Part shown: positions 1 through 9,890 of the stretch, in pieces
Numbering within the stretch: the first letter of the stretch is position 1
Layout of the letters: each line of letters starts with the position of its first letter
The notes under the pieces: model-generated
What the model was told of the DNA's origin: nothing
Database searches by the model: none
What the model saw: the letters and a program-made list of their open reading frames with translations, nothing else
Made by a program: the position numbers and the translations under genes
DNA from: Eimeria necatrix
Lineage: Eukaryota > Apicomplexa > Conoidasida > Eucoccidiorida > Eimeriidae
NCBI RefSeq assembly: GCF_000499385.1
Contig: NW_013654416.1
Coordinates: 1-23,677, forward strand
Direction: 5' to 3'
Length of the DNA: 23,677 nt

Positions 1-115
1 AATTGTATGTACGTACATTAATTTCACGTTTGTTCAGCACGTAACGAATCATGCATGCGTCTCTATCACTGCACGTAAGTGCACACCTACATGAAGAGAC
101 ATTACAGTAGAGGGA
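1..115. repeat. Short alternating purine-pyrimidine (ACGT/TGCA-rich) tract
   Basis: The left edge is rich in TGTACGTACAT, CATGCATGCG and TGCACGTAAGTGCACAC motifs. The same texture recurs on a large scale at 11830-13230 and briefly at 20275-20325. No open frame of note is present. It is a low-complexity spacer and could adopt Z-DNA or small cruciform structures. Confidence 0.5.
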
Positions 116-1000
116 CATATTAAAGGGCTCCAAGACGCAAAAAAATATGCAGAGAAAGCAAAGGCAAATATACGGACTGGAACAAGGACAAACGTGCGGG
201 AAACAGTAAGGTGAAGGCACAAGCAACAATCTCGGAAAGTGTGGGGGCAGGAGCAACTATAAAGCCAGAAAGGTCACAGCATTAAGGAAACAAAAATAGC
301 TGAAACAAGGTGTTGATGAAAGGAATAACGGGAAATGGCAACTGCATAAAGACAGATCTGGAAGGGGATAAACATGAACAGAAACAAAAACGCAGGTACA
401 GAAGATTCTTCCTTTGTTCCTCGTGTAGTATTTCGGTTCAAATAGAAGAAAAAATACACAGCAGAGCCAAAGAAGAGACAACGCCGAAATTCCGGTACCA
501 GGAAAGAGGAGGACAAGGCACAGAAGCGTGAAGCTTTGGCCTGGCTGGACAGAAAACAAAGCCAAAGCAGTGCGACAAAAGAGGATGAACAAAAATGTGG
601 CACGGCGAAGGCTACGGAAAAAGGCGGCCGCTTGTCATGCCGATGGCCTCTTCTATTTGCATTTCATCTTTAGGCATGTGATTTCAGTTTTGCCTCGCCC
701 TAGTTCCTTTAACTCTTTTTGGTTCTGTTCTTGAGGTTAGTAGAACAGAAATAAAATCGAGACGTTGAGGCAGGCAACCTGGCAGTGAGAATAAGGTGGA
801 CAAGGAAAAAGGCCTCGAGACCACAGCCACATAAGATGAACAAGGTGATAAGAAGAAAGACACAAAAAAACGCACAAGGATAGAAAGTCAGACTCGGGGA
901 CACTTCGTTTGCCTCGAATGTGCATCTGCTGCAAAGGCAGTGGTAGGCGGCCTTCTGCATAGTGCTACATACTCGTGAAACGTCTAAGAACGCGCCCAGC
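116..1000. other. Purine-rich (+ strand) spacer without a supportable gene
   Basis: The + strand is strongly enriched in A and G, with runs of AAAG, AACA and AAAAACG. Frames on the minus strand therefore look like Phe/Leu/Cys/Ser-rich membrane peptides and + frames like Lys/Arg-rich ones, both expected by-products of base skew. The texture resembles the antisense of the pyrimidine-rich RPA1 introns at 6132-6471 and 7884-8398, so an intron of a minus-strand gene lying mostly outside the window is possible. No exon could be anchored. Confidence 0.45.
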
Positions 1001-2165
1001 AGCAAGATACAATTCCGATAGACACGATTTTAGTATATCACCTCTGCATGAGAGTCACTCTCGGAAGTGTTTTGAGTTTGACATTCCCAGACATTCCTTG
1101 ATGGCCAACTAGGACGCGGGCGGCGTTGCCGTGGTCTACTTGTGCAGTGTGGTGGCTTAACGACAAATCAAAAGTTTTGAGTGCTCTCTCGCTGAGTAAT
1201 CAATCTCCGTAGTGAGAAAGCCTGCTGATATCACAGCCCTCAAGGTTTGTGGCCTTGTCAAGGCTTGTTAACGGGCAGCTGCCCAGAAGATGCAAACCAC
1301 CAGAAATCCGAGCAATTGAGACAAGGATAGTGTGCAGCTTGACTGTGAATCGCCACATCTGCACTCGGTTGCGCTGACGCCAGGTGGCGTAGAAGCGTTT
1401 CGTATGAATTGCAGAGAGCTCATGGGTCCTTAGTGTTTCTGAAGGTAAGTCGGCTTTGTGAGAAACGTATGGTGACTAGAGTGGCATTGTTAAAAATCGG
1501 CAGAATGACCCTGCGGGAGACACTGGCTGGCGCTTTCCTCCTCGTCATTCTACGGGACCCAACGCCACTTTCCAAAGTGAGAGTGAGGCAGCTAGGCGTA
1601 GTACGGAGAACGCACAAAACTCCAAAAACAAACAGGCCGTGCATTACACATATTGGCCTAAGGGCAATCGCCCTCATAAGAATATGAGCTTAAATGAAAC
1701 GCGAAGCGTGCGGGTGTGCCTCTGCCGGTCGCAGTCGTCTCCTCCATGTGGCGAAGAGTTCTGCTGTTGTCATCCAGCACATTACGATAATTGTCCTTGC
1801 AGCCAAGTAGAAACATATTTGCGTTCAGCGACCTTATCGTCTTTGCAAGTGACCGTTACCTGGATGGATCAGGGAAGTGCGATAGTCGACGAGGAAAAGA
1901 TGCCTTAATCACTGATCGCAGTATCGAGCAAAGCTTTCTGTATAGGAGCGACCGCGAACAAAATGGTATTATGGAGGATACAACCCTGCAGTGGCTCCGC
2001 GATACGCGAAAAGTTCAACTTGAAAGAACAAAAGCAGCCAGGAAGAAACGGGGAGCTTTCCCGGCGCAGTCCACTTCCACGCTCCCCATCCTCCCAACCA
2101 GGTCGTGCGCCTGCACGCCAGGGCTCTTCGGGCGAGCCGCATCAGACAAGCCATCACCCCCTCCT
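1001..2165. other. Spacer with only weak coding hints
   Basis: No recognisable gene. A + strand frame is open after a stop near 1345 and runs into a good splice-donor-like GTAAGT at 1444-1449, which could be an isolated exon end. An ATG frame at 1684-1908 (74 residues, cysteine-rich with CCC and CPC motifs) is the only other ATG frame that looks mildly non-random. GC-rich sequence at 2050-2160 is open in several frames on both strands. A perfect 12-bp palindrome (GGGCAGCTGCCC) occurs near 1272. None of these joins into a model. Confidence 0.3.
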
Positions 2166-2167
2166 AC

Positions 2168-2220
2168 TTCAATACAAGTACACCCACTGCAATGCACGTA
2201 AATCCCCAACTTGTATTGAA
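2168..2220. repeat. Perfect 12-bp inverted repeat around a 29-nt spacer
   Basis: TTCAATACAAGT at 2168-2179 is matched exactly by its reverse complement at 2209-2220, so transcribed RNA from either strand could form a 12-bp stem with a 29-nt loop. It lies in non-coding spacer about 770 nt beyond the RPA1 stop codon. Nothing ties it to a known RNA family. Confidence 0.6.
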
Positions 2221-2993
2221 AGTAAAAGCTTACGCCGTTTCCAGCATCCTAATAAGTTGCATAACGGGGTCCTACATCAAGCGTCCTAAACTCAAGGTTT
2301 CTTCGACATACTGTTTGTGGAGGAGCTCGCTGCGCTAAATCTCCTCGGCTCGGTCCCCGTTAGCAGGTAGAATGTTTCTTTCAGCTAGACCAAAATGCAG
2401 TTCCTTTCCCCACATTCCCTAGTGCTCTTGAGTCTCTCAGACTCCAAGTTTGTGTTTGCAGAACACCAATTATTCGGAGTGCATGGCACTAGTCACCATT
2501 TAATATTCATATTCTAAATCGTACAGGCATTCAGGGCGCCTGGGTCACCTTATGTTGCTTTCGCGGCGCTTGAACCCCCCAAGCAAGTTATCTGTAACTA
2601 AAAACAAACCTACGAAGTCACAATCTGGACACTACATCCGGCAGTGTTTGGCGAGTCGTCGCCAGCTAGGAAACTATACGGCAAGGAGCGCAAATGACCA
2701 AACCAACAGATAGTGAAGAACGAGTAAATGCAGAAGAGCCGAAACTCATATGCGAGAAGAAAATTACAGTTCATGTCCAAACACTACTGTCAGGTCAATA
2801 AGCTTGCTATTTCTCCAAAGGCTGCCTGGGCACGGGTATGGCGAGCGGAAGATAAGACATAAACCCAAAAATATGAGCCTTTCAAGCTTAATTACAGCTT
2901 ACAATAGTTACACTGTTTTGCGCTTGACCTTGAACTCTTGACCACAAACGACCCTTGAACGTTTATGGCCTACGGTTTATAGTGTAGCGTTTG
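2221..2993. other. 3' flank of RPA1, no gene seen
   Basis: This stretch has mixed composition with no long ATG frame on either strand and no clear splice-phased exons. It must include the 3' untranslated region of RPA1 at its right side, but I could not fix a polyadenylation site. Confidence 0.4.
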
Positions 2994-5900
2994 TTAGGAC
3001 TTGAGCTTGCTGTTAAGTATGCGCTCTGTGATGCTTATGTTCTCGCTGGTCGCTTCCTTCAGTCTCTGCTGAAGGGGCTCTGCAGCAATGACTCGAAACT
3101 TAATTCTGCTTTCGTCCAGATATGTCTCAGATGCAGCTCGCAACTTCAACAGCCACTCCTGAACACCAAACGCACATCCCATAACAACCCCGCGATCGAA
3201 GTCTGCATGCCTTTCCGAGCAACCCTGATCCCCAGTCTGAGAGCCCAAAAAGCAAACAAGCTGCACCTTCAGTGCATTTGTTGTTAGGCCAAGACACTCC
3301 TGCACAGGGACTTAGGGCTCAAATTTTACGGTGAGTGACGCGTCTGCGAATACATCATTGAAGCTGCGTCCTCTGTTGTCGAGGCTCTGCTGGATTTGCA
3401 TGTCCCTAAGCTGCGCTGCCTTGATGGGGCCCATAAGCACTTCTGCTTTCTCCCCTATGACCGAAACCCGAATGCTCCCGCTGCCGTCTGCTAATGTCAT
3501 ATTCAACAGATATGTCTGCACAGGCTCGTTACATTGCTTGCTGCAGCTGCTGCACTGCCACATGCTAGAGGGGTCGCCCTCTTGCATCTGCTGCATCTTC
3601 TTCCGACAGTCTGGGCATGCCCTGCGGCAGCAGTAAAGCAACGGTAAGGGAAACAAAGCAAAAACAGCGAGCTACAAGGTCAAAAACGATAAAAATGTTG
3701 ATGAAACAGCAGTGGCAGCAGCACCAACCCGAACAACAGCAGCGATAGGAGCAGGGGAACTGGTAGCAGCAGCAATATTGGAAAAAGCAAATAGATCCCT
3801 GCTATCCGTGCAGAAGACTCCACTTGCGAGGGTATCCCTTGTTAGTAAGGGTTTCATCATCTAAAGCCCCTGGAAGAGGAACGAAATTTTGAGATGGAAT
3901 GCTCAATGCTCAGTGCTTGGGGTTTACGGCCATGAGAACCTGTCGTCCGCAATTCTCTCGATGGTGGCGATGGTAGAAAAGAAAAGGCCCTTCTCAGACA
4001 CTGAAAACCGCAGCAGCAGCAGCAACTGTAGCTAAACAGACTGCAGAAAGGCACCCCAAAATCTGCCAACAGCGGAAGATGGCTTATGCAAGGACTAACA
4101 GTAACAGCAGCACCGGTGCCAGTAGCAGCGGAGGCAGCAACAGCAACTTACAAAGCGCCGGGTCTGCCTGTGCTGCTTCTTGAGATATTCTGTCTAAAGT
4201 TTTGAGTGGCTCATTTCTACCAGGGCCGCCGAGGCCGCCCGCGAGAGCAGGGAAGCTGCTGCAGCTGCTGCCTGTCTGCAGCAGAAGCAGCAACAGCAGA
4301 TAAGCTGTGCGCATGTGGGCAGTAAACAACAGTCCATATAAAATAACGTGATGCAAGAAAACACAACGGAGGGCAAGGAAGCACAGGCAGGTGGACCCAC
4401 AAGCGATGCTATAGTTGCTGGCGGACGCATCGGCAACTACAGCATCTAAGTCCAAACCCTAAAATCTATGCCCTAAAGCCACTCTAGGGCGTCAGTTTTA
4501 CCTGAGCCCACCACTGGGCAAGTCTCTTTGCCTCAGGAGTATCCACAGCAGTGTCAAGTCTCGTGCTGCTTTGCCACTCCAGCTTCTTCCCTCCCCATTC
4601 TCCCACTTTCGCGTCTGCAACACAAATCCTAAACCCTGAAGCCTACACTATGGACTGTCCCAGTCTTCAGACACGCAGTGGCGGCTCCATATCTCCACTA
4701 TCCAAATAGGCAGCACAGTCAGCTTGCTGGCTGGCTACCTAGCGACTCCTAGCGACTAGCTAGCCAGCTGGAGAGCCACCTCTGCAGGCATTTTTATGGG
4801 ATTTATGAAAAAACGTGCAAGATTTGATTACTTCTGACTAAAACAATGGGCTTGCTGGCGAACTGCTCAGGGCTTAGGCAATGAACGCGGGGCCCCCACA
4901 GCGTAAGGCAGACAGAAACACCGTCCTCGTCTACCAGGTGTATGTCTCTCTTTTCCTTCTGCTGCCCCGAAGCCTGAGCCATATCTCAAACAATGGCAGA
5001 AGCTCCAGATGTGGCTGCGGTAGCAGTAGCAGTGGCATTCCCACAATCAAAAAAGGCATCGGCATCAGCGAGTGCAGCAGACGCAGCAATACCACTGCCA
5101 GCGGCGAACGCAACAGCGACGCCTATAGCAGCGGCTACAGGAGCACTGACTCTGAGTGTGATGGTTTGTACATCCTTGAAGTCATGAACTACCCCAATGA
5201 CAGAAACAACGGACCCAACTTCCGCGGCCTCCAGAGACTTTATGGTTACCAGAGGAGTACTGAAACCAGCGAATGCAAAAACACATAACTACGCTGCAAG
5301 GGTAGCAGCATCAAAGAAAAGCAGCACAAACGTCATTGGCACAAAACAAAAATAGAAAGACCAGAGAGAGCTACACCATCAGCAATATCAACAGAGCCAG
5401 CAGCATCAGCAGCAACAGTGACATACGCGACAAAAGGTATATCTGGTGTTTCTTGTATCTCTGTTATTACTGCTTTCTCATCGAATGTCAGTTCGTATGG
5501 GTGGGGCGTTTTGTTGAATCGCTCATTCTTCGGCTTCACGTGCCCACCCTTGAACGAATATACCTGCAGCAGCAATAGCAGCAACAAAAGCAGCAAGAAC
5601 GGCAACAGAAAGTAGCGGCAGCGACAGCGACTGAAATAGCACTGACAGTTGCCTCAACAGCAAAAAACGAGGTGGAGCAACATTATGCAGGAGAGGAACA
5701 GCAACAGCAGTAATAATCATGGTTGCAGCAACAGTGTCAACAAACGCCATGCTTACTTTGCCCTCTTCCAGCTGCGCATAGAACCGCTCTGCTGCAGCAC
5801 CAAAAAATGATGCCCTTATTACACCCTGCAGGAGCAGCCGCAGCAGATGCACAAACTGTATAGGTTCGTCCTCAACCGCTGTTGCTCTTGTTACTGCTCC

Positions 5901-7322
5901 TGCTAAAGCTATTTTTGGTGCAGCAAATGGTTCTCTAAGCGGCAGCACTGGCGCTGCCGCAGCAGCAGCACCCCAGTCTTTATGGCAAAGGCAACAGACG
6001 CAGGCAAAGCTGTACGAGAAAGAATTGCTGTTGCACCAGGAGAAATAACAGTGCTTACATCTTTATCCCTGATCTCCAGGCTGAACACTTGCCCCGGGCC
6101 TCTTGCGTTTGTAAAAGAGCGCAGTTCCCCTCTGCATAAAGACCAAAATTAAGTAAAATTTGAATACAAAAAGGACTTAAAACGTGAACATGAAACTTAA
6201 GTGAATAATCCATCGATAGACGCAGAAAAGAGCGTTTCCAGATGACGCAAAAAAAGTAGCGTCAAGAGCGCATTATGAAAACGGAGCAAAACACACAAAA
6301 CGACCCGCAAGAGCAAACATGTACAAGAACGACAGAGCACTACAGACGAACGAAGAAAAACCTGCGAAAAAGGAACGGAAGCAGGAAAACGCGCACGACG
6401 GGAAAGAATCAAACGGCATTTAAGACGAAAGAGAGGAGGCAGCAAAGCAGTGGTAAAAGCACAAGCTTTACTTTGCATCTACTCTCCCCCGAATAGTCCA
6501 TCTCGTGATATACGCAGAGAGATCCTTGATGGCCACGAATGCATCACCAGGCGCACGACCCGCAACAGCAGCACTTGCAGCAGTGGCAGGCTGGCCATAT
6601 GGCAGGGCTGCAGAAGACACAACACAGAAACAGAGACAGAGCTAAAATATGATAACTAAAGGAGCAAGTATAAACACGGGAAGGCAAACAGTATGCAAAA
6701 GCACAGTCTAGGGCAGTGACAAAAGTAGACCGCCAGACGCACAAACTCCAAAAAACAAACTAAGGAGATCGCCTCTTCAGCAGCATCAACAGCAGCAGTA
6801 TCTTCAGGAGCAGCAGCAACAAGTGCGCCACCAGCAGCAGCAACAAAAGCAGTACCAGCTCACCCCTTTGGACAGTGCCATGTGTCGCTCCACGTACTGG
6901 ACCGTACGTGTCTCCCTCTCCCTGCTGTTGTTGTTGCTGCAAGGGCTGCTGGTAAGCTGTAGGTGGCGGTCCATACACCTGCTGATGTTGTTGTGGCTGC
7001 TGCTGGGGTGCCAACTGTCGCTGCTGCTGTTGCTGCGGCGGCAAATAGGGATTCATGGGCTGCTGCTGCTGCTGCTGCTGCTGCTGCGGCTGAGGTGGCG
7101 GTGTTTGCCCGTATGGCTGCTGCTGTTGTCCATATGGCGGCTGTTGCTGCTGCGGGGGCAGTAGCTGCTCCTGTTGAGCGTACGGTAGATGCTGACCGTA
7201 CGGCTGCGGCTGCTGCTGTTGCAGATACGACGGCTGCTGCTGTTGTTGCTGCAGCGATTGCTGCGGGGCCCCATATGGCATAGATTGCTGCGGCATCTGC
7301 CCATGCGGCTGTAATTGTTGCG

Positions 7323-7365
<43 letters not shown>

Positions 7366-9172
7366 TTGTCGGTCTCCTTGATTCTGTGCATAAGACTGCG
7401 GGGGGAAAGCAGGAAGTGCAACCTACGAAGAGACAGCCGCAACAGCACCGGAACCGGAAACAACAGAAGCATCAGGAAAACCAAAAGCATTAAGAGGGGC
7501 AGTAGTAACAGCCGCAGTAGGAACAAGAACAGCAGCAGGAGCAGCAAAAGCATCGACAACGGCAGTGACACACAGGCAAGGCATGGTTGCATCAGCAGCA
7601 ATGCATCCTGCAATAGTAGCGCCATTTCCACTGCCAGCAGAACTAACAGCAGCAGCAACTACATCCTCTATAACAGTGGCGGAAACACCAGTAGCAACTT
7701 TGGCAGCAGCACCAGCATCATGACCTTGATGCGTATCGGCATCAGCAGCAACAGCGGCAGCAACAACTGGAAAGGTAGCAGCAGCAGCTCACTTCAGGAC
7801 AGGAAGTGAGTAGCTGTGGCACGAGGTGGGAAAAGTCTCCCTCTAAAGGACGGAAGGCGCGTGCCAGGATAACAGATTTTCCCCTAAGTACAAATACATA
7901 AAATGAATGAGTAAATAAAACTATAGGTATAAATGAGTAGAAGTTTGTGCGTACAAAAATCTTGACAAACGTGCACTTCTCGCACGGGGTCACTGCTACA
8001 ATCAAATTTGTGGTGCAAATGTGCTGCAAAAATGCAGGCAGATAATTAATGAGCTACAAAAAATTAGAAATAGAAAAACGTCTCTGCAGACACAGTGCAC
8101 GTGCAGAAAAGCGGGAAAATGCAGCTAAAGACAAAGAGGCAACTGACAGGGAATGCAAGCACGCGAATAAGATGAAAGCAGATTACGGGCGATTACCAAA
8201 CGTCACTTCAGGGAAGAAGAGGGAGATATGTGTATGTACAAAAAGAAGCGGACAACGCGTGCGAAACGGGCACGGCATGACGAAAAAAGCAGTGTGAACA
8301 GTTCAACAACTGTCAGTAAACAGAGAAGAAACAGGCGTGAGAGCAAAGAGGTGAGGCACGCGGCAGCCAGTAGTGAAAGCACTGGCATATAGACTTACTT
8401 AGGAGTAAGAGCCAAGCTAAGCCGTTCAAACAGCAGTAAACGGCCCCTGAGCTGATTCGCAGCTAGAGACATTCGCGCCTCTGCTGCCTGTGCGCTGTCT
8501 GGCTGCTGCTGCTGCTGCTCCTGCTGAAGCGGCGGCGGCTGCGCTGAAGCAATTCGACAGAAAAGCTGGCCGTCCGTCACCTGCAGCCTGAGAAGCAGAA
8601 GCACACATTTGTTGCTGCTGCCTTCGCTGCTGCGCTTCCCTTGATGGGTTCTGCCGCAGCTTTTGTTGCTGTTGGAGCCAGTACTGATGGTGACCCCGCT
8701 GCTGTTTCTGTTGGCTGAGCAGCTGCTGCTGACCGCTTGCTAGCAGCTGGCATTGATCTCCCTGCGTCATATCTTTAGATTTCGTGTCTCACACTGTTTT
8801 GTTCCGTGTAAACGAGCCCAACACACACAACATAACTGGCTCTGGCGGATAAATCAGCTGCTGCAACTGTTGCGGAGTCGGGGGAGGGCCTCTCTGAGTT
8901 TGTGTATGCAGCGTGAAAGCAGCAGCACTTAAATTAAACAGAAACCGAGGTGTCGCTGCAGCAGGAAAACCAGGCGGTGGGCTCGGAGCAGGAGCCGGAG
9001 GCTGCTGCTGCTGCTGAGGAGGCATTGATTGCTGCTGCTGTTGCGGTAACTGCTGTGGTGGCAGCTGTTGCTGATGAGGCGCGGACAGCTGCCCGTAGGG
9101 AGCCCCCCCACACATCACGGGCTGCTGTTGCTGGTGCAGCTGCTGCTGCGGCGGCAAGTTCGGTGGCTGCAT
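2994..9172 (-). CDS. RPA1: Replication protein A large subunit (RPA70), 15 exons
   Basis: RPA1 is the main single-strand DNA-binding subunit of the nuclear RPA heterotrimer in replication, repair and recombination. Exons in transcript order: 8814-9172, 8399-8587, 7793-7883, 6864-7395, 6472-6607, 6059-6131, 5757-5825, 5427-5563, 5151-5259, 4832-4973, 4502-4614, 4152-4275, 3928-4000, 3330-3621, 2994-3158. All phases agree; they total 2604 nt, or 867 residues. By recalled family alignment: an RPA-N-like OB fold at about 105-215 (LQVTDGQLF, KGKSVILARAF), a Gln/PYGQ linker at 215-400, DBD-A at 415-525 (WTIRGRV, VFSLEI, KVYSFKGG), DBD-B at 530-650 (KRDIHLVDEDG, LTLWG, EWGGKKLEW) and DBD-C at 655-867 with zinc-ribbon Cys718, Cys721, Cys739 and Cys742, then ETYLDESRIKF. 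The four base-stacking aromatics are present, the last as Trp rather than Phe. The start is the first ATG after an in-frame TAG near 9264. The donors of exon 1 (GTTTAC) and exon 9 (GTCAGT) are the least certain. Confidence 0.95.
4450..4640. repeat. Telomere-like motifs in and around RPA1 introns 10 and 11
   Basis: Degenerate copies of the AAACCCT/CCCTAAA unit occur here, including AAACCCTAAAA near 4454, GCCCTAAAG near 4470 and CTAAACCCTGA near 4630. They flank the short RPA1 exon at 4502-4614. Interstitial telomere-like heptamers are a known feature of Eimeria genomes; assigning these to that class is inference from the motif alone. Confidence 0.55.
6864..7395 (-). repeat. Polyglutamine / PYGQ repeat exon of RPA1
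   Basis: Exon 4 of RPA1 encodes about 177 residues, mostly glutamine from CAG/CAA codons, with recurring PYGQ, PPYGQ and YGPP motifs. It forms the flexible linker between the N-terminal OB fold and DNA-binding domain A. The acceptor follows a clear pyrimidine tract ending in CCCCCCGCAG. The donor GTGAGC at 6858-6863 leaves phase 1, which matches the next exon. The Q frame is preferred over the overlapping Ser/Asn frame because it alone joins the flanking OB-fold exons in phase. Exon 1 (8814-9172) is similarly Q/P-rich. Confidence 0.85.
7396..7792. repeat. RPA1 intron 3: interrupted CAG tract on the + strand (CTG in transcript sense)
   Basis: The intron is filled with degenerate CAG/CAA/AGC triplets on the + strand, so the transcript reads CUG/GUU-rich. 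This is opposite to the adjoining exon 4, whose sense strand carries CAG. A Ser/Asn-rich + frame (about 7420-7809) and an Ala/Leu-rich minus frame cross it, but both are products of the triplet repeat and have no independent support. Confidence 0.7.
7884..8398. other. RPA1 intron 2: pyrimidine-rich in transcript sense
   Basis: This is the largest RPA1 intron (515 nt), bounded by a consensus GTAAGT donor (8393-8398) and a TTTGTACTTAG acceptor. The + strand is A/G-rich, so the transcript is U/C-rich over most of its length. The + frame at about 8049-8297 (Lys/Arg/Glu-rich) is a base-skew artefact. Intron 5 (6132-6471) has the same bias. Confidence 0.7.
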
Positions 9173-9890
9173 TGCAGCTGGGGAAGTTGCTTTGTGAAGG
9201 TCAAGGGCGGTTGCTTCTCCTGTCGATGCTGCTGCTCGTGCTGTTGTTGCCGCCAGGCCGGGCTAGTAGCTCCGCAAGCATCGCCAGGCCGTCGTGCTAA
9301 CCAGATTCTACACCCTGGACCCAAGACCTAGACCCTACAGCCTAAGCTGTGGTCTAGGGTCTAGGGCTTCGGGCTGTGCTCCGCGGCTGCTCTAAACCCG
9401 CAGTTGTTAGCCCCTCGGTTTTGTTGAAGGCAACGGTGAGCCCACGCGCTGCTGAATTGTAGCAAGGCAGCACAAGCAGGTGCAATGAAAAACGGAAATC
9501 AAAGGAAAAGGAAATGCAGGGAATTAACCTGGGCGAATTAAAGAAGACAAAGGCGGGGGTTCCCTGCAAACTGCATAGGGACCCCACACACCAGAGCGGT
9601 CAGTGCCTACAGTCTAAGGTTTCGCGCTAAGGCTTTAGCGCTACACGTTTGGAATTTGAAAATAAAAACCGCTGGAGAAGTATTCCGCACACGGCTCAAA
9701 AGGGCAACTAAGCGCAGTGGGGTTATGGGGCTGTGTTCAATGAGGGGTGGAGCCAAGGTTTACAGCTAAGGGTTTACACGTTATGCGCCAGAGCTTCGGG
9801 TTTATGCCATAAAATTTAAAATTTTGGCCTATTTATTTTGTTTTCTGCAGCAATAGTAACGCTGGTGAGCCGTGCGGTGAGACTTACTGG
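9173..9890. other. Spacer with degenerate telomere-like motifs between gene C and RPA1
   Basis: This is the upstream region of RPA1 and the 3' flank of gene C. It carries scattered AGGGTTTA/CCCTA-like units (9310-9370, 9600-9640, 9755-9800) and an AT-rich patch near 9805-9830 that could serve gene C polyadenylation. The RPA1 frame stays open to a TAG near 9264 without another ATG. No gene is supportable here. Confidence 0.5.
9327..9365. repeat. Hairpin built from telomere-like sequence
   Basis: CCTAGACCCTA (9327-9337) is matched exactly by TAGGGTCTAGG (9355-9365). Inside, ACAGC (9337-9341) pairs with GCTGT (9346-9350) around a 4-nt loop, with a few unpaired bases between the two stems. It lies about 155 nt upstream of the RPA1 start codon. 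Confidence 0.6.

Noticed and set aside
6823..7283. + strand Leu-rich and Ala-rich frames over the RPA1 polyglutamine exon
   Set aside because: CAG on the minus strand gives CTG, TGC and GCT frames on the + strand. Only the minus Q frame joins OB-fold exons in phase.
7053..7395. Minus-strand Ser/Asn-rich frame as an alternative reading of RPA1 exon 4
   Set aside because: It would follow if exon 2 were spliced directly to exon 4, but exon 3 (7793-7883) restores the Q frame and supplies the expected end of the N-terminal OB fold.
9300..9800. A true chromosome end or telomere
   Set aside because: The motifs are degenerate, in both orientations and flanked by genes, so they are interstitial.
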